Notes under the pieces: generated by a model
The model's database searches: none
Told to the model about the DNA's origin: nothing
The model's input: the letters and a program-made list of their open reading frames with translations, nothing else
Made by a program: the position numbers and the translations under genes
Shown here: positions 8,700 to 17,028 of the stretch, one piece after another
How the letters are laid out: every line of letters begins with the position of its first letter
How positions within the stretch are numbered: the first letter of the stretch is position 1
Assembly: GCF_009857135.1 (NCBI RefSeq)
Contig: NZ_CP047318.1
Span: 7,626,001 to 7,690,000 of the forward strand
Direction: 5' to 3'
DNA: 64,000 nucleotides
Source of the DNA: Streptomyces sp. HM190
GTDB taxonomy: Bacteria; Actinomycetota; Actinomycetes; Streptomycetales; Streptomycetaceae

Positions 8700-9473
8700 A
8701 TGACCGTCCAGACCGTCCTCTCCTCCCTCGAAGGCCGCGTCGCCGTCGTCACGGGCGCCTCCGGCGGCCTCGGCGCGCACACCGCCGAGGTCCTCGCCGC
8801 CCGCGGCGCGAAGGTCGCGCTGCTGGCGCGCAGCACCGACAGGCTGGAGGAACTCGCCAAGAAGATCACCGCCGACGGAGGGACGGCCCTCGCCGTGACC
8901 ACCGACGTCACCGACCCGCAGGCGGTCGCTCGCGCCGCCGAGCGGGTGCGTGCCGAGCTCGGCCGGCCCGACCTGGTCTTCAACAACGCGGGGATCATGC
9001 TCCCGGCCCCCGTGACCGAGCACCGCACGGACCAGTGGCAGCAGCAGGTGGACCTCAACGTCACCGCCGCGCTGACCACGCTGGACGTCTTCGTCGACGA
9101 CCTGGTCGCGGCGGCCGAGGCCGGTGGCCCGGCCGACCTGATCAACACCTCGTCGATCGCCGCCCAGTACCTGTTCCCGACCTTCGCCGTCTACGGCGCC
9201 ACCAAGGCGTTCGTCACCCACCTCACCCGCCACCTGCGCACCGAGCTGGGCCCGAAGGACGTCCGCGTCAGCGCCCTGGAGCCCGGCATCGTGGGCACCG
9301 ACCTGTGGGACAAGGTCACCGACCAGGGCGCCAAGGACTGGTACGCCGGCGCCCAGGGCGACATCGAGTTCCTCCGCCCGCAGGACATCGCCGAGATCGT
9401 CGCCTTCACCGCGGCCCTGCCCCGCCACGTCAACCTGCAGCAGGTCACCGTCATGCCGACCCGCCAGGGCTGA
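8700..9473 (+). CDS. Short-chain dehydrogenase/reductase (SDR), MmyB partner
   Basis: A 257-residue classical SDR. The Rossmann motif is TGASGGLG near residue 20, NNAG near 97, the catalytic Ser lies in NTSSIAA, and YGATK provides the Tyr-x3-Lys pair. The frame is open far upstream, but ATG 8700 starts the recognisable SDR sequence (MTVQTVLSSLEGRVAVVTG). It probably reduces or oxidises a small carbonyl or alcohol with NAD(P)H; the substrate is unknown. It is divergent from the MmyB regulator across 185 bp. A strong hairpin follows the stop. Confidence 0.88.
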   Translation: MTVQTVLSSLEGRVAVVTGASGGLGAHTAEVLAARGAKVALLARSTDRLEELAKKITADGGTALAVTTDVTDPQAVARAAERVRAELGRPDLVFNNAGIMLPAPVTEHRTDQWQQQVDLNVTAALTTLDVFVDDLVAAAEAGGPADLINTSSIAAQYLFPTFAVYGATKAFVTHLTRHLRTELGPKDVRVSALEPGIVGTDLWDKVTDQGAKDWYAGAQGDIEFLRPQDIAEIVAFTAALPRHVNLQQVTVMPTRQG

Positions 9474-9518
9474 CCTCCGCGGGACCACCGCCGGTGCGCG
9501 AGGCGCGCGAGGACACGC

Positions 9519-9550
9519 CACGGCCCGCCGCGCGCAAGCGGCGGGCCGTG
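9519..9550. terminator. Bidirectional hairpin terminator between SDR and GH9
   Basis: A perfect 13-bp inverted repeat (arms 9519-9531 and 9538-9550, loop gcgcaa) of almost pure GC sits between the convergent SDR and cellulase genes. It likely ends both transcripts. There is no long T-run, as is common in Streptomyces. Confidence 0.65.
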
Positions 9551-9600
9551 ACGCGGGCGGCCCCTCCCGGGCAGTCCCCCGCGGTGCGATCACACCGAGG

Positions 9601-11760
9601 TCAGGCGCAGGCACCCCCGTCCAGCGTGAAGGCCGTGGGCGTCGGGTTGCTCCCGCTCTTCGAGCCCTGGACGCCGAAACTCGCCGTCCCGCCGGCCGGG
9701 ATCACCCGGTTCCAGTCCACGTTGCGGGCGACGACGTCGGTGCCGCTCTGGGTGACGGTCGCGTTCCAGGCGCTGGTGACGCGCTGGCCGCCCGAGTAGC
9801 TCCACCCCAGCCGCCACCCGTCCACGGCGGACGATCCGGTGTTCTTGACCGTCACGGTCGCGGTGAACCCGTCGCTCCAGGAGTTGTCCACCGTGTACGT
9901 CACCGCGCAGGACGCCGTGGGCTGCTCACCGCCGTCGGTCGCCCGCTCGGCGGCGTACGCCGCGAGCCAGGCCAGCGGGGCGTTCCAGTTGACCGCCACC
10001 TCGTTGGTGGAGTACGAGCCGATGTCGTCGATGTAGCACGCGGCGGGTGCGCAGCCGGTCAGCCTCTCCTGCGCCACCGGGTCCTGCAGACCACTGTTCG
10101 GGCCGCCCGCGAGCGAGCCGGCCGGCGGGTTGGGCAGGGATGCGTCCACCTGGTGGGCCCAGAACCGGTGGTGCTGGTTGCGCGAGGACGTCTCGCCGTA
10201 GCCGGTGACGTAGGACTGCCCGAGGGCGTTGCGTCCGAGCAGGTAGTCCATGGCCTCCAGCGCGCCGGCGCGGTAGCGCCCGTCACCGGTCAGTTCGCCG
10301 GCGACGGCCAGGACGATCGCGTTGTTGGCGAGTTCGCTGTTGGAGCCCCAGAAGTAGCCGTCCGTCGGGATGGGCACCCCGTAGCCCTGCCCGGCCATCG
10401 TCGACAGGTGGGTGTCGGCTGCCGCGGTCACCGAGGAGCGGACGCGGGTCAGATCGGCGGCGGGCAGCCCGTTGGGCACGGTGGCCAGGGTGAGCCGGCC
10501 GAGCGCGGCCGTGTCCGCCCAGCCGAAGCCGTACCGGGTGAAGGCGGCGGCGGAGGTGTGCCACGACGAGGAGGTGACCGCGTCCCGGTAGGCGCTCTCG
10601 CCGGTCGTCGCGTACAGCTCGGCGGCCGCCCAGTAGAACTCGTCGGTCACCTGGGTGTCGCCGTAGGCCCCGCCGCCCGTGCTGTCCGAATCCGGGGCGT
10701 ACAGGGCCGGATTGGCCCGCGCCGCCGTCCACGCCTTGCGGGCGGCGGCCAGGCAGCGGTCGGCGAACGCCGCGTCGTAGGCCCGGTAGACGCGGGCGCA
10801 CTGTGCGGCGGCGGCCGCGAGGTTCAGGGTCGCCGCGGTGGACGGGCGGTGCAACTCCCGCACCTGGGAATCCAGTTCGGGACGGGTCGGCAGCGCCGTC
10901 CACGCCGCGTCGTGCACCTTGTGGAACGCCATGCCCGCGTACGGCTTGCCGTCCGGCACCTGCATCCGCATCAGGAAGTCCAGCTCCCAGCGGGCCTCGT
11001 CGAGGACGTCCGGCACGCCGTTGCCCCGCTCGGGAACGCGCAGGGTCGAGTCGCCCAGCGCCTCGTGGGTACCCGCGCGCTTGGCACGCTCGAAGGAGTT
11101 GACGACGAGCCAGGTGGAGATGCCCCCGTTGACGACGTACTTGCCCTGGTCGCCGGCGTCGTACCAGCCGCCCCGGACGTCCCGCGTGTAGTCGCAGACC
11201 CCGGACTGGCAGGGGACGGACGTGTCGCCCTTGTTCGGCGCCACGCCGAGGTGTCCGGCCGGGTGCGCGTAGGCCGATCCCACCAGGGAGGACTCGATGG
11301 CGATGCCGCTGCGCTGGTGGTAGAAGAAGGCCATCGCGTCCGAGCGCAGGCCGTCGTAGAGGTTGGCGCGGATGTCGAACGGGTCGCTGCTCCTGCCGTC
11401 CACGGTCAGGACGTATCCCGACCCCGTGTCCCGGTACGAGGAGAAGTCGGCCACCTGGACGGACTGTCCGGAGGCCTGGTCGGCGCCGCGCGGGACGGTC
11501 GATCCCGAGGCGGCCACCGTGCCGGACGCGGTGCGCAACTGCCAGGTGAGCGCCTGCGGCGACGTGGTGACGACGGTGGCGTGCTTGGGGCCGTCCGGCA
11601 GGTAACCGACCTGGTTGACGCGCACGGCCGTGGTCGCCGCCGCTGCGGTGGGGACTGCCGCGGCGGCCGGGGCGGTCAGCGCGCCGCCGACGAGGAGCGA
11701 ACCGGCGAGGAGGACGGCGCAGAGGGTTCTGCGTCGGCGTAACGACTCGGAGGGGGGCAT
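9601..11760 (-). CDS. Secreted glycoside hydrolase family 9 endoglucanase with C-terminal CBM2
   Basis: A 719-residue secreted cellulase. A signal peptide covers about residues 1-35 (Arg-rich start, hydrophobic core CAVLLAGSLLVGGAL, then Ala-rich cleavage region). An N-terminal Ig-like CelD_N domain follows (about 45-130), then the GH9 catalytic (alpha/alpha)6 barrel with GGWYDAGD at about 197-204 (catalytic base Asp) and NEVAVNWNAPLAW (catalytic acid Glu). The last ~100 residues are a CBM2 cellulose-binding module with conserved Trp and a terminal Cys pair. Start ATG 11760 has AGGAG six nt upstream; the longer open frame runs through the operator and is rejected. A CebR-type palindrome 38 bp upstream predicts induction by cello-oligosaccharides. 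Confidence 0.92.
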   Translation of the reverse strand: MPPSESLRRRRTLCAVLLAGSLLVGGALTAPAAAAVPTAAAATTAVRVNQVGYLPDGPKHATVVTTSPQALTWQLRTASGTVAASGSTVPRGADQASGQSVQVADFSSYRDTGSGYVLTVDGRSSDPFDIRANLYDGLRSDAMAFFYHQRSGIAIESSLVGSAYAHPAGHLGVAPNKGDTSVPCQSGVCDYTRDVRGGWYDAGDQGKYVVNGGISTWLVVNSFERAKRAGTHEALGDSTLRVPERGNGVPDVLDEARWELDFLMRMQVPDGKPYAGMAFHKVHDAAWTALPTRPELDSQVRELHRPSTAATLNLAAAAAQCARVYRAYDAAFADRCLAAARKAWTAARANPALYAPDSDSTGGGAYGDTQVTDEFYWAAAELYATTGESAYRDAVTSSSWHTSAAAFTRYGFGWADTAALGRLTLATVPNGLPAADLTRVRSSVTAAADTHLSTMAGQGYGVPIPTDGYFWGSNSELANNAIVLAVAGELTGDGRYRAGALEAMDYLLGRNALGQSYVTGYGETSSRNQHHRFWAHQVDASLPNPPAGSLAGGPNSGLQDPVAQERLTGCAPAACYIDDIGSYSTNEVAVNWNAPLAWLAAYAAERATDGGEQPTASCAVTYTVDNSWSDGFTATVTVKNTGSSAVDGWRLGWSYSGGQRVTSAWNATVTQSGTDVVARNVDWNRVIPAGGTASFGVQGSKSGSNPTPTAFTLDGGACA

Positions 11761-11780
11761 GAGCGGCTCCTGAATCATTG

Positions 11781-11794
11781 TGGGGGCGCTCCTG
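11781..11794. promoter_or_regulatory. Degenerate second CebR-like site
   Basis: TGGGGGCGCTCCTG differs from the CebR palindrome at 3 of 14 positions and lies just downstream of the perfect site, towards the gene. It could be a weak auxiliary operator or a chance match. Confidence 0.35.
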
Positions 11795-11797
11795 GGT

Positions 11798-11811
11798 TGG
11801 GAGCGCTCCCA
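11798..11811. promoter_or_regulatory. CebR operator (TGGGAGCGCTCCCA)
   Basis: A perfect 14-bp palindrome identical to the known binding sequence of CebR, the LacI-family cellobiose/cello-oligosaccharide repressor of Streptomyces. It lies 38 bp upstream of the GH9 start, where binding would block transcription. Confidence 0.9.
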
Positions 11812-12483
11812 TGGTGGGGCTCGTGGGGCTGTGGGCTCAAGAGCGCGGACAGGGTGTCTCGTGCCGACGGTCACCGCGATGCGCTCGGGCGAGGTGGGCC
11901 CCCGGCCGCGCCGCGGCAGGGCGAGCCGTTCGTGCCGCGGCGCACGCCGTCGGCCGACCCTCCACGGGTCGGCTTTCGGAAGCCGTCCCGTCCGAAGCCG
12001 GCCTTTCGGAAGTCGGCCTTTGGGGAGCCGGTCTTTGAGAAGCCGGCCTATGGGGATGCGTCCCGTCGGAATGGCGCGAACGGCTTCGTCGGACGCTTCG
12101 GGTCCTCCGGAATTCTCCCGACAGGGTGATTTTTCGATGGACAGCGAGGGCCGTGGAGCGCATTGTCTCGCGACCCTCGCTGCTTATTGACGACCCGTTC
12201 TGACCGGCTCTGATCGAAATCATGTCGCACAAAGAAAGCGAAAGGAACGTCTGTCCGAAGAAACGTCGGCCTGTCGTGCGAAGCCTCATACCAGAGCTGC
12301 ACGCTTTACGGGGCTCTTTGTCAACTGCGCACCGCACATGACGCGTTGGCGACTACTGTGAGTTGCCGTCGGTCGACGCAGTGCCGAATTCTTCGAATCT
12401 CCCGACCGACACGCGATGGCGCACGCCCATGTCGTCCAGACGCGGCACCCCCCACACCCAGACGGACCAGTACGAGGACGCTG
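11812..12483. other. Gene-free spacer between cellulase and conservon
   Basis: No credible gene is seen. The left half is GC-rich and holds an imperfect 15-bp tandem repeat (11977-12066). The right half (about 12185-12480) is visibly more AT-rich and probably carries the promoter and leader of the conservon. Frames through this region are low-complexity and have no family resemblance. Confidence 0.6.
11977..12066. repeat. Imperfect 15-bp tandem repeat, six units
   Basis: Six consecutive 15-bp units beginning at 11977, 11992, 12007, 12022, 12037 and 12052 share a core like GGAAGCCGGCCTTT with drift at each end. Because the period is a multiple of three, open frames through it encode five-residue repeats, but no frame has a convincing start and end. 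Confidence 0.75.
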
Positions 12484-14691
12484 ATGTCTCACCTTCGCGC
12501 ACCGGCCGCACGCGCAGACCGCCGTGAGGGCGGGCGGCACGGGCGATCGGTCGCCCGTGCCGCCCCGGCGTTGACCGAGATCCACATACGGCCACAGCTG
12601 CTGCGCCTGGCGGTCCTGCCCCCCACCGCGGTGGCCCTCAGCGCCTGTGCCGCCGTGCTCTTCACCGTCCGCGCCGGCGCGCACCGTCCCGGCCCCGTCC
12701 TGTGGGCGGTGCTCGCCGGCACCGCCGCGGTCGCCCTCGCCGCCGTCCTGATCGCCGCCGTGGCCGCCGGCCGCACCGCCAGGTCCGTACGTGAACGCCT
12801 CGGCGCCCTGCGCGAGTCGAGCGCCAAAGGCGAGGAGGACCTGCGGGCCCTCGTCGAGGCCCTCCGGCGCGGCGAGCAGCCGCCCGCGCGCGGCCCGCGC
12901 CCCAAGGCCGGCCCGGGCGCCGACGACTTCGGACTCCTCACCGCCGAACTGGCCCGCGCCCACGACAGCGCCGTCACCGCCGTGGTCCAGGCATCCCAGC
13001 TCTCCAGCCACGCGGGCAACGAGCAGAAGCTGGAGGTCTTCGTCAACCTCGCCCGGCGGCTGCAGTCGCTGGTGCAGCGCGAGATCTCCATCCTCGACGA
13101 CCTGGAGAACGAGATCGAGGACCCCGACCTCCTCAAGGGCCTCTTCCACGTCGACCACCTCGCCACCCGCATCCGCCGCCACGCCGAGAACCTCGCCGTC
13201 CTCGGCGGCGCCGTCTCCCGTCGTCAGTGGAGCAACCCCGTCCCCATGACCGAGGTGCTGCGCTCCGCGATCGCCGAGGTCGAACAGTACGCACGCGTCA
13301 AGCTGGTGCCCCCGGTCGACGGCACCCTGCGCGGCCACGCCGTCGCCGACGTCATCCACCTGCTGGCCGAACTCGTCGAGAACGCCACGGTGTTCTCCGC
13401 CCCCCACACCCAGGTCCTGCTCCGCGCCAACCTCGTCACCTCCGGACTCGCCGTCGAGGTCGAGGACCGCGGCCTCGGCATGCCCGTCACCGAGCAGAAC
13501 AGGATGAACGCCCTGCTCGCCGACCCCGACCAGGTGAACGTCGCGAGCCTCCTCCAGGACGGCCGTATCGGCCTCTTCGTGGTCTCCCAGCTCGCCCGCC
13601 GCCACGGCATCCAGGTCCGCCTCCAGAGCAACATCTACGGCGGAGTCCAGGCCGCCTTCGTCGTCCCCGGAGGACTGCTGGGCACCGAGCAGTCCGCCTC
13701 CGACGACGTACCGCTCCCCGTGGCGGGAACCCGGCAGCCCACCGGCCCCCGCCACGCCGAGCCTCCCGCCGGGCCGCGGACGGCTCCGCCCGGACCGGCG
13801 GCCGGGCCCGCCCAGCAGTTGCCCACCACCCCGTCCGGCCGTCCGGCGCAGTCCGGGCACCCCGACCCCGGCCCCGCCGCACCGGGCCCCGCCCCCACCT
13901 CCGTCCCGCAACAGCAAGGGCCGGGCCGCGGCGGCACCCAGCAGGACCGGAAGACGGCCCGCGGCGACCGCGCGCAGCAGGGCACCGGACGGAGCGGCGG
14001 TCAGCAGGGCGCGGGCCGGGCCGACGGCATCCCCCCGCTGCCGGTGCGCGGCGCCCGCGAGGACCGGCCCAACCCGGCCGAGGCCGTACCCGGCATCCGC
14101 CCCGAGGACCGGCGCACCGTCGCCGACAACGGCGCCGCGCCCCCCACTCCGCGCGTCGGCGGTACGGTCCGGGGCACCATGGGCAGGCCCCACCTGCCCC
14201 GGCGCCACGCACAGCAGCACATCGTGCCCCAGCTGCGGGGCGGCCCCCCGCCGAACTCCCGCCATGACCCCGAGCACTACGTCGGCCACGACCCCGGGCT
14301 CATGGCCGCGTTCCAGCGCGGCATCGGCCTCGCCGAGTCCCGCCAGCGGGAGAGCTCCGACTGGGACGCGGCCATGCTGGGCACGGCCTCCCTCGACCTG
14401 ACGCCCCCGCGCACCGTGACCCCAGGCGAACCCGTACGCCGGGACGCCGACCGCGCGGTCATGCCGTCGCCCCTCGGCTCGGGCCGCTTCGTCGGGACGC
14501 CGCCCCCCGGCCCCGGCCGCACCGACGCCCCCCGCAGGGAACCGGCCCCCATGGACGGGCCCCACCGGGACGCTGCCCAGCCGCCGACCGGACCCCTCCG
14601 GGGCGCCGCCCCCGCAGCCGTACCGCCGTCGGCCCTCGACGCGGCACACGACCTGACGACCCGGCAAGACGGGAGCACACCGGCCGGATGA
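12484..14691 (+). CDS. cvnA: Conservon sensor-kinase-like protein CvnA
   Basis: A 735-residue membrane protein. It has a basic N-terminus, two hydrophobic segments (about residues 38-60 and 75-100), a coiled linker, a dimerisation-like helix region rich in EKLEVFVNLARRLQSL, and a HATPase_c domain with the N-box ELVENATVFS, the G1 box VEDRGLGMP and a G2-like GLFVVSQLA. The last ~330 residues are Pro/Gly/Arg-rich and disordered. This is the nitrate-sensor-like kinase of Streptomyces conservons, in which CvnA-D form a membrane complex resembling a eukaryotic G-protein-coupled system. Start ATG 12484 has GAGGA upstream. It is the first gene of the cvnABCD-GAF operon. Confidence 0.9.
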   Translation: MSHLRAPAARADRREGGRHGRSVARAAPALTEIHIRPQLLRLAVLPPTAVALSACAAVLFTVRAGAHRPGPVLWAVLAGTAAVALAAVLIAAVAAGRTARSVRERLGALRESSAKGEEDLRALVEALRRGEQPPARGPRPKAGPGADDFGLLTAELARAHDSAVTAVVQASQLSSHAGNEQKLEVFVNLARRLQSLVQREISILDDLENEIEDPDLLKGLFHVDHLATRIRRHAENLAVLGGAVSRRQWSNPVPMTEVLRSAIAEVEQYARVKLVPPVDGTLRGHAVADVIHLLAELVENATVFSAPHTQVLLRANLVTSGLAVEVEDRGLGMPVTEQNRMNALLADPDQVNVASLLQDGRIGLFVVSQLARRHGIQVRLQSNIYGGVQAAFVVPGGLLGTEQSASDDVPLPVAGTRQPTGPRHAEPPAGPRTAPPGPAAGPAQQLPTTPSGRPAQSGHPDPGPAAPGPAPTSVPQQQGPGRGGTQQDRKTARGDRAQQGTGRSGGQQGAGRADGIPPLPVRGAREDRPNPAEAVPGIRPEDRRTVADNGAAPPTPRVGGTVRGTMGRPHLPRRHAQQHIVPQLRGGPPPNSRHDPEHYVGHDPGLMAAFQRGIGLAESRQRESSDWDAAMLGTASLDLTPPRTVTPGEPVRRDADRAVMPSPLGSGRFVGTPPPGPGRTDAPRREPAPMDGPHRDAAQPPTGPLRGAAPAAVPPSALDAAHDLTTRQDGSTPAG

Positions 14692-14774
14692 ACACCCCCC
14701 TGCACACCACCCCCACCGCAGTCCCCACCCTCTCCGCTCCCGCAGACCTTCGGACCCCAAGGAGTCGATCCACC

Positions 14775-15206
14775 ATGGCGAGCGATGCGCCGACCGGTCA
14801 CGTATCCGATCTCGACTGGCTGATGAGCGGACTCGTGCAGCGCGTACCGCACACCACGAGCGCGGTCCTGCTCTCGTGCGACGGGCTCGTGAAGTCGGTC
14901 CACGGCCTCGACCCGGACAGCGCCGACCACATGGCGGCCCTGGCCTCCGGCCTGTACTCCCTCGGACGCAGCGCGGGAGTCCGCTTCGGCGACGGCGGCG
15001 AGGTGCGCCAGGTCGTCGTCGAACTCGACTCGACCCTGCTGTTCGTCTCCACCGCGGGCTCCGGCACCTGCCTCGCCGTGCTCGCCGGACGCGAGGCCGA
15101 CGCGGCGGTCCTCGGCTACGAGATGGCGATGCTGGTCAAGAGCGTCCGCCCGTACCTGGTCACCCAGCCCCGCCAGGCCGTCGAACCCTCGGCGATGAGG
15201 CCTTGA
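14775..15206 (+). CDS. cvnB: Conservon roadblock/LC7 protein CvnB
   Basis: A 143-residue roadblock/LC7 domain protein (residues ~10-125), starting at ATG 14775 after AAGGAG. Typical conservon features are DLDWLMSGLVQRVPHT near the start and VLLSCDGLVKS. Roadblock proteins are partners or regulators of small GTPases, here probably of CvnD. It follows cvnA by 83 bp and nearly abuts cvnC. Confidence 0.93.
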   Translation: MASDAPTGHVSDLDWLMSGLVQRVPHTTSAVLLSCDGLVKSVHGLDPDSADHMAALASGLYSLGRSAGVRFGDGGEVRQVVVELDSTLLFVSTAGSGTCLAVLAGREADAAVLGYEMAMLVKSVRPYLVTQPRQAVEPSAMRP

Positions 15207-15208
15207 AC

Positions 15209-15580
15209 GTGGCCGCGTCGGGCGACGGGCCCCTGTACGACGACGCCGCCGGCCGCCTCGTGCGGCCGTACACCGTCATCAACGGCCGGACCCGGCCGAC
15301 CGCCGCGCTCGACCTCCTCTCACAGGTGATGGCCACCGGGGCGACCCCCCTCGGCTATCTCGGCCCCGAACACGCACAGGCCCTCGACCTGTGCCGGGCA
15401 CCCGTCTCGGTCGCCGAGGTCGCCGCCCACCTCAAGCTGCCGGCGGCGGTCACCAAGGTGCTGCTGTCCGACCTGGTCGACTGCGGGGCCCTCACCACGA
15501 AGCCCCCGGCCTTCCACCACAACCCGACAGACCGGTCTCTTCTGGAGGCAGTGCTCGATGGACTACGACGACAGCTGTGA
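15209..15580 (+). CDS. cvnC: Conservon DUF742 protein CvnC
   Basis: A 123-residue DUF742 protein with the hallmark LVRPYTVINGRT near residue 15 and a winged-helix-like second half (SVAEVAAHLKLPAAVTKVLLSDL). GTG at 15209 is preferred because GAGG lies 8 nt upstream. A TTG at 15203 overlapping the cvnB stop is a weaker alternative. DUF742 proteins belong to the conservon complex; their biochemical role is unclear. The 3' end overlaps cvnD by 23 nt. Confidence 0.92.
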   Translation: MAASGDGPLYDDAAGRLVRPYTVINGRTRPTAALDLLSQVMATGATPLGYLGPEHAQALDLCRAPVSVAEVAAHLKLPAAVTKVLLSDLVDCGALTTKPPAFHHNPTDRSLLEAVLDGLRRQL

Positions 15581-16157
15581 CCCCTTCCCCACCGCACTCA
15601 AGATCCTGGTGGCGGGAGGGTTCGGGGCAGGCAAGACGACCTTCGTCGGCGCGGTGAGCGAGATCGCGCCGCTGAGCACGGAGGAACTGCTCACCACCGT
15701 GAGCGCGGCGACCGACAGCCTCGAAGGCATCGAGAACAAGGTCGAGACGACCGTGGCCATGGACTTCGGCCGCATCACCCTCGATCCGCGGCATGTGCTG
15801 TATCTGTTCGGCACACCCGGACAGCAGCGCTTCTGGTTCATGTGGGACGAACTCTCCGAAGGCGCCCTCGGCGCGGTCGTCCTCGCCGACACCCGGCGCC
15901 TGGAGGACTGCTTCGCCGCCGTGGACTTCTTCGAACAGCGCGGCCTCGGCTTCATCGTCGCCGTCAACGAGTTCGACGGGTCCTACCGCTACGCCCCCGA
16001 GGAAGTGCGCGTGGCGCTCGACCTCGACCCGGAGATCCCGGTCGTCTGCTGCGACGCCCGGATCTCCAGCTCGGGCGTGCAGACCCTGCTCACCCTGGTG
16101 CGGCACCTGCTCGCGCACACCCCGGCCCACCTCCCGAGCCGTGGGGCCCGCACGTGA
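15558..16157 (+). CDS. cvnD: Conservon small GTPase CvnD
   Basis: A 199-residue Ras-like GTPase. The P-loop is GGFGAGKTT at residues 20-28, switch II is FGTPGQQRFWFMW, and the G4 specificity motif is NEFDG in place of canonical NKxD, as is usual in conservon GTPases. It couples the CvnA sensor to output within the CvnABCD complex. It overlaps cvnC by 23 nt and the following GAF gene by 4 nt (GTGA). Confidence 0.94.
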   Translation: MDYDDSCDPFPTALKILVAGGFGAGKTTFVGAVSEIAPLSTEELLTTVSAATDSLEGIENKVETTVAMDFGRITLDPRHVLYLFGTPGQQRFWFMWDELSEGALGAVVLADTRRLEDCFAAVDFFEQRGLGFIVAVNEFDGSYRYAPEEVRVALDLDPEIPVVCCDARISSSGVQTLLTLVRHLLAHTPAHLPSRGART

Positions 16158-16711
16158 CGTACGACCCACCCCGCCCCGTCGGCCGGCTGCTGCTCACCCC
16201 CGAGGACCGGGACGCCCCCGAGCGTGTACGGCGGCTGCGGCTGCTGGGCCTCGGTGAGCACCCGGAACCCGCCTTCGACGCCTTCGCGGACCGACTCGCC
16301 GAGGTCGCCTCCGTCCCCTACGCGATGGTCAACTTCATCGACGAGAAACGCCAGTTCTTCGCGGGCCTGCACGCCCCGGCCACGGCCACCGGTGACGCGC
16401 CCGCGCTCGGGACGGGCCGCCGTCTGGCCCGCGACCACGGCTTCTGCCCCCACGTGGTGGTCCGGCGCAAGGCGCTCGCGCTGGAGGACGTCGGCGACTA
16501 CCCGAGATTCGCCTGCAACCCGGTCGTCGACGACCACGGCATCCGCTCCTACCTCGGCGCCCCGCTGATCGACCGCACCGGTCTCGCCCTCGGCACGATC
16601 TGTGTCCTCGACGTACAGCCCCGGCCGTGGGGCAGGGGCGGCCTGGACACCATCAAGGCGATGGCGGCGGAGCTGGCCGGAAGCATCGGGGGGCGTGAGG
16701 CACTGCCCTGA
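16154..16711 (+). CDS. GAF-domain protein, conservon-linked
   Basis: A 185-residue protein that is almost entirely one GAF domain (about residues 25-180; MVNFIDEKRQFFAG, GFCPHVV, then GAPLIDRTGLALGTICVLD). GAF domains bind small ligands or redox cofactors. GTG 16154 overlaps the cvnD stop by 4 nt, so it is coupled to the conservon and may be its fifth component. No output domain is present, so it may act as an input or adaptor. No cytochrome P450 gene follows, unlike in some conservons. Confidence 0.87.
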   Translation: MTYDPPRPVGRLLLTPEDRDAPERVRRLRLLGLGEHPEPAFDAFADRLAEVASVPYAMVNFIDEKRQFFAGLHAPATATGDAPALGTGRRLARDHGFCPHVVVRRKALALEDVGDYPRFACNPVVDDHGIRSYLGAPLIDRTGLALGTICVLDVQPRPWGRGGLDTIKAMAAELAGSIGGREALP

Positions 16712-17028
16712 GGACCCGTCCTCGCCCCCCGGGAATCCGCACGGCACTTCATGGCGGATTCGTGCACCCCGCACCCACCGGACCGCCGCCGACGGTGAGC
16801 GCCGGGGGCGGGTGAGGTGTCGCGGCGGGGGAGCGGACGTACGAACGGGTGAAGGAACGGGGTCGGGGCGGGCGCGGCGTGAAGGAAAGCTGCGGCGGAG
16901 GTTAAGAAAACCTCGATGGACCCAGGGGGCCGCCGTACGGCAGATTGCTCGGTGATCCCACCCCTCTCCCCGGTACGGGCGTACACGTCGTGCCCTGCCG
17001 CGGGACCGCACCCACAGGAGCCGTGGAG
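16712..17028. other. Spacer before tdh with a short palindrome
   Basis: About 317 bp without a gene. A GAGGTT/AACCTC inverted repeat (16898-16903 and 16909-16914, spacer aagaa) followed by GATGGACCC stands out in a GC-rich context and may be a regulatory site for the threonine operon. Nothing else is recognised. Confidence 0.45.

Noticed and set aside
12286..14760. 824-codon minus-strand frame over cvnA
   Set aside because: Pure shadow: compositionally Gly/Val/Arg-rich with no domain, opposite to a clear CvnA.
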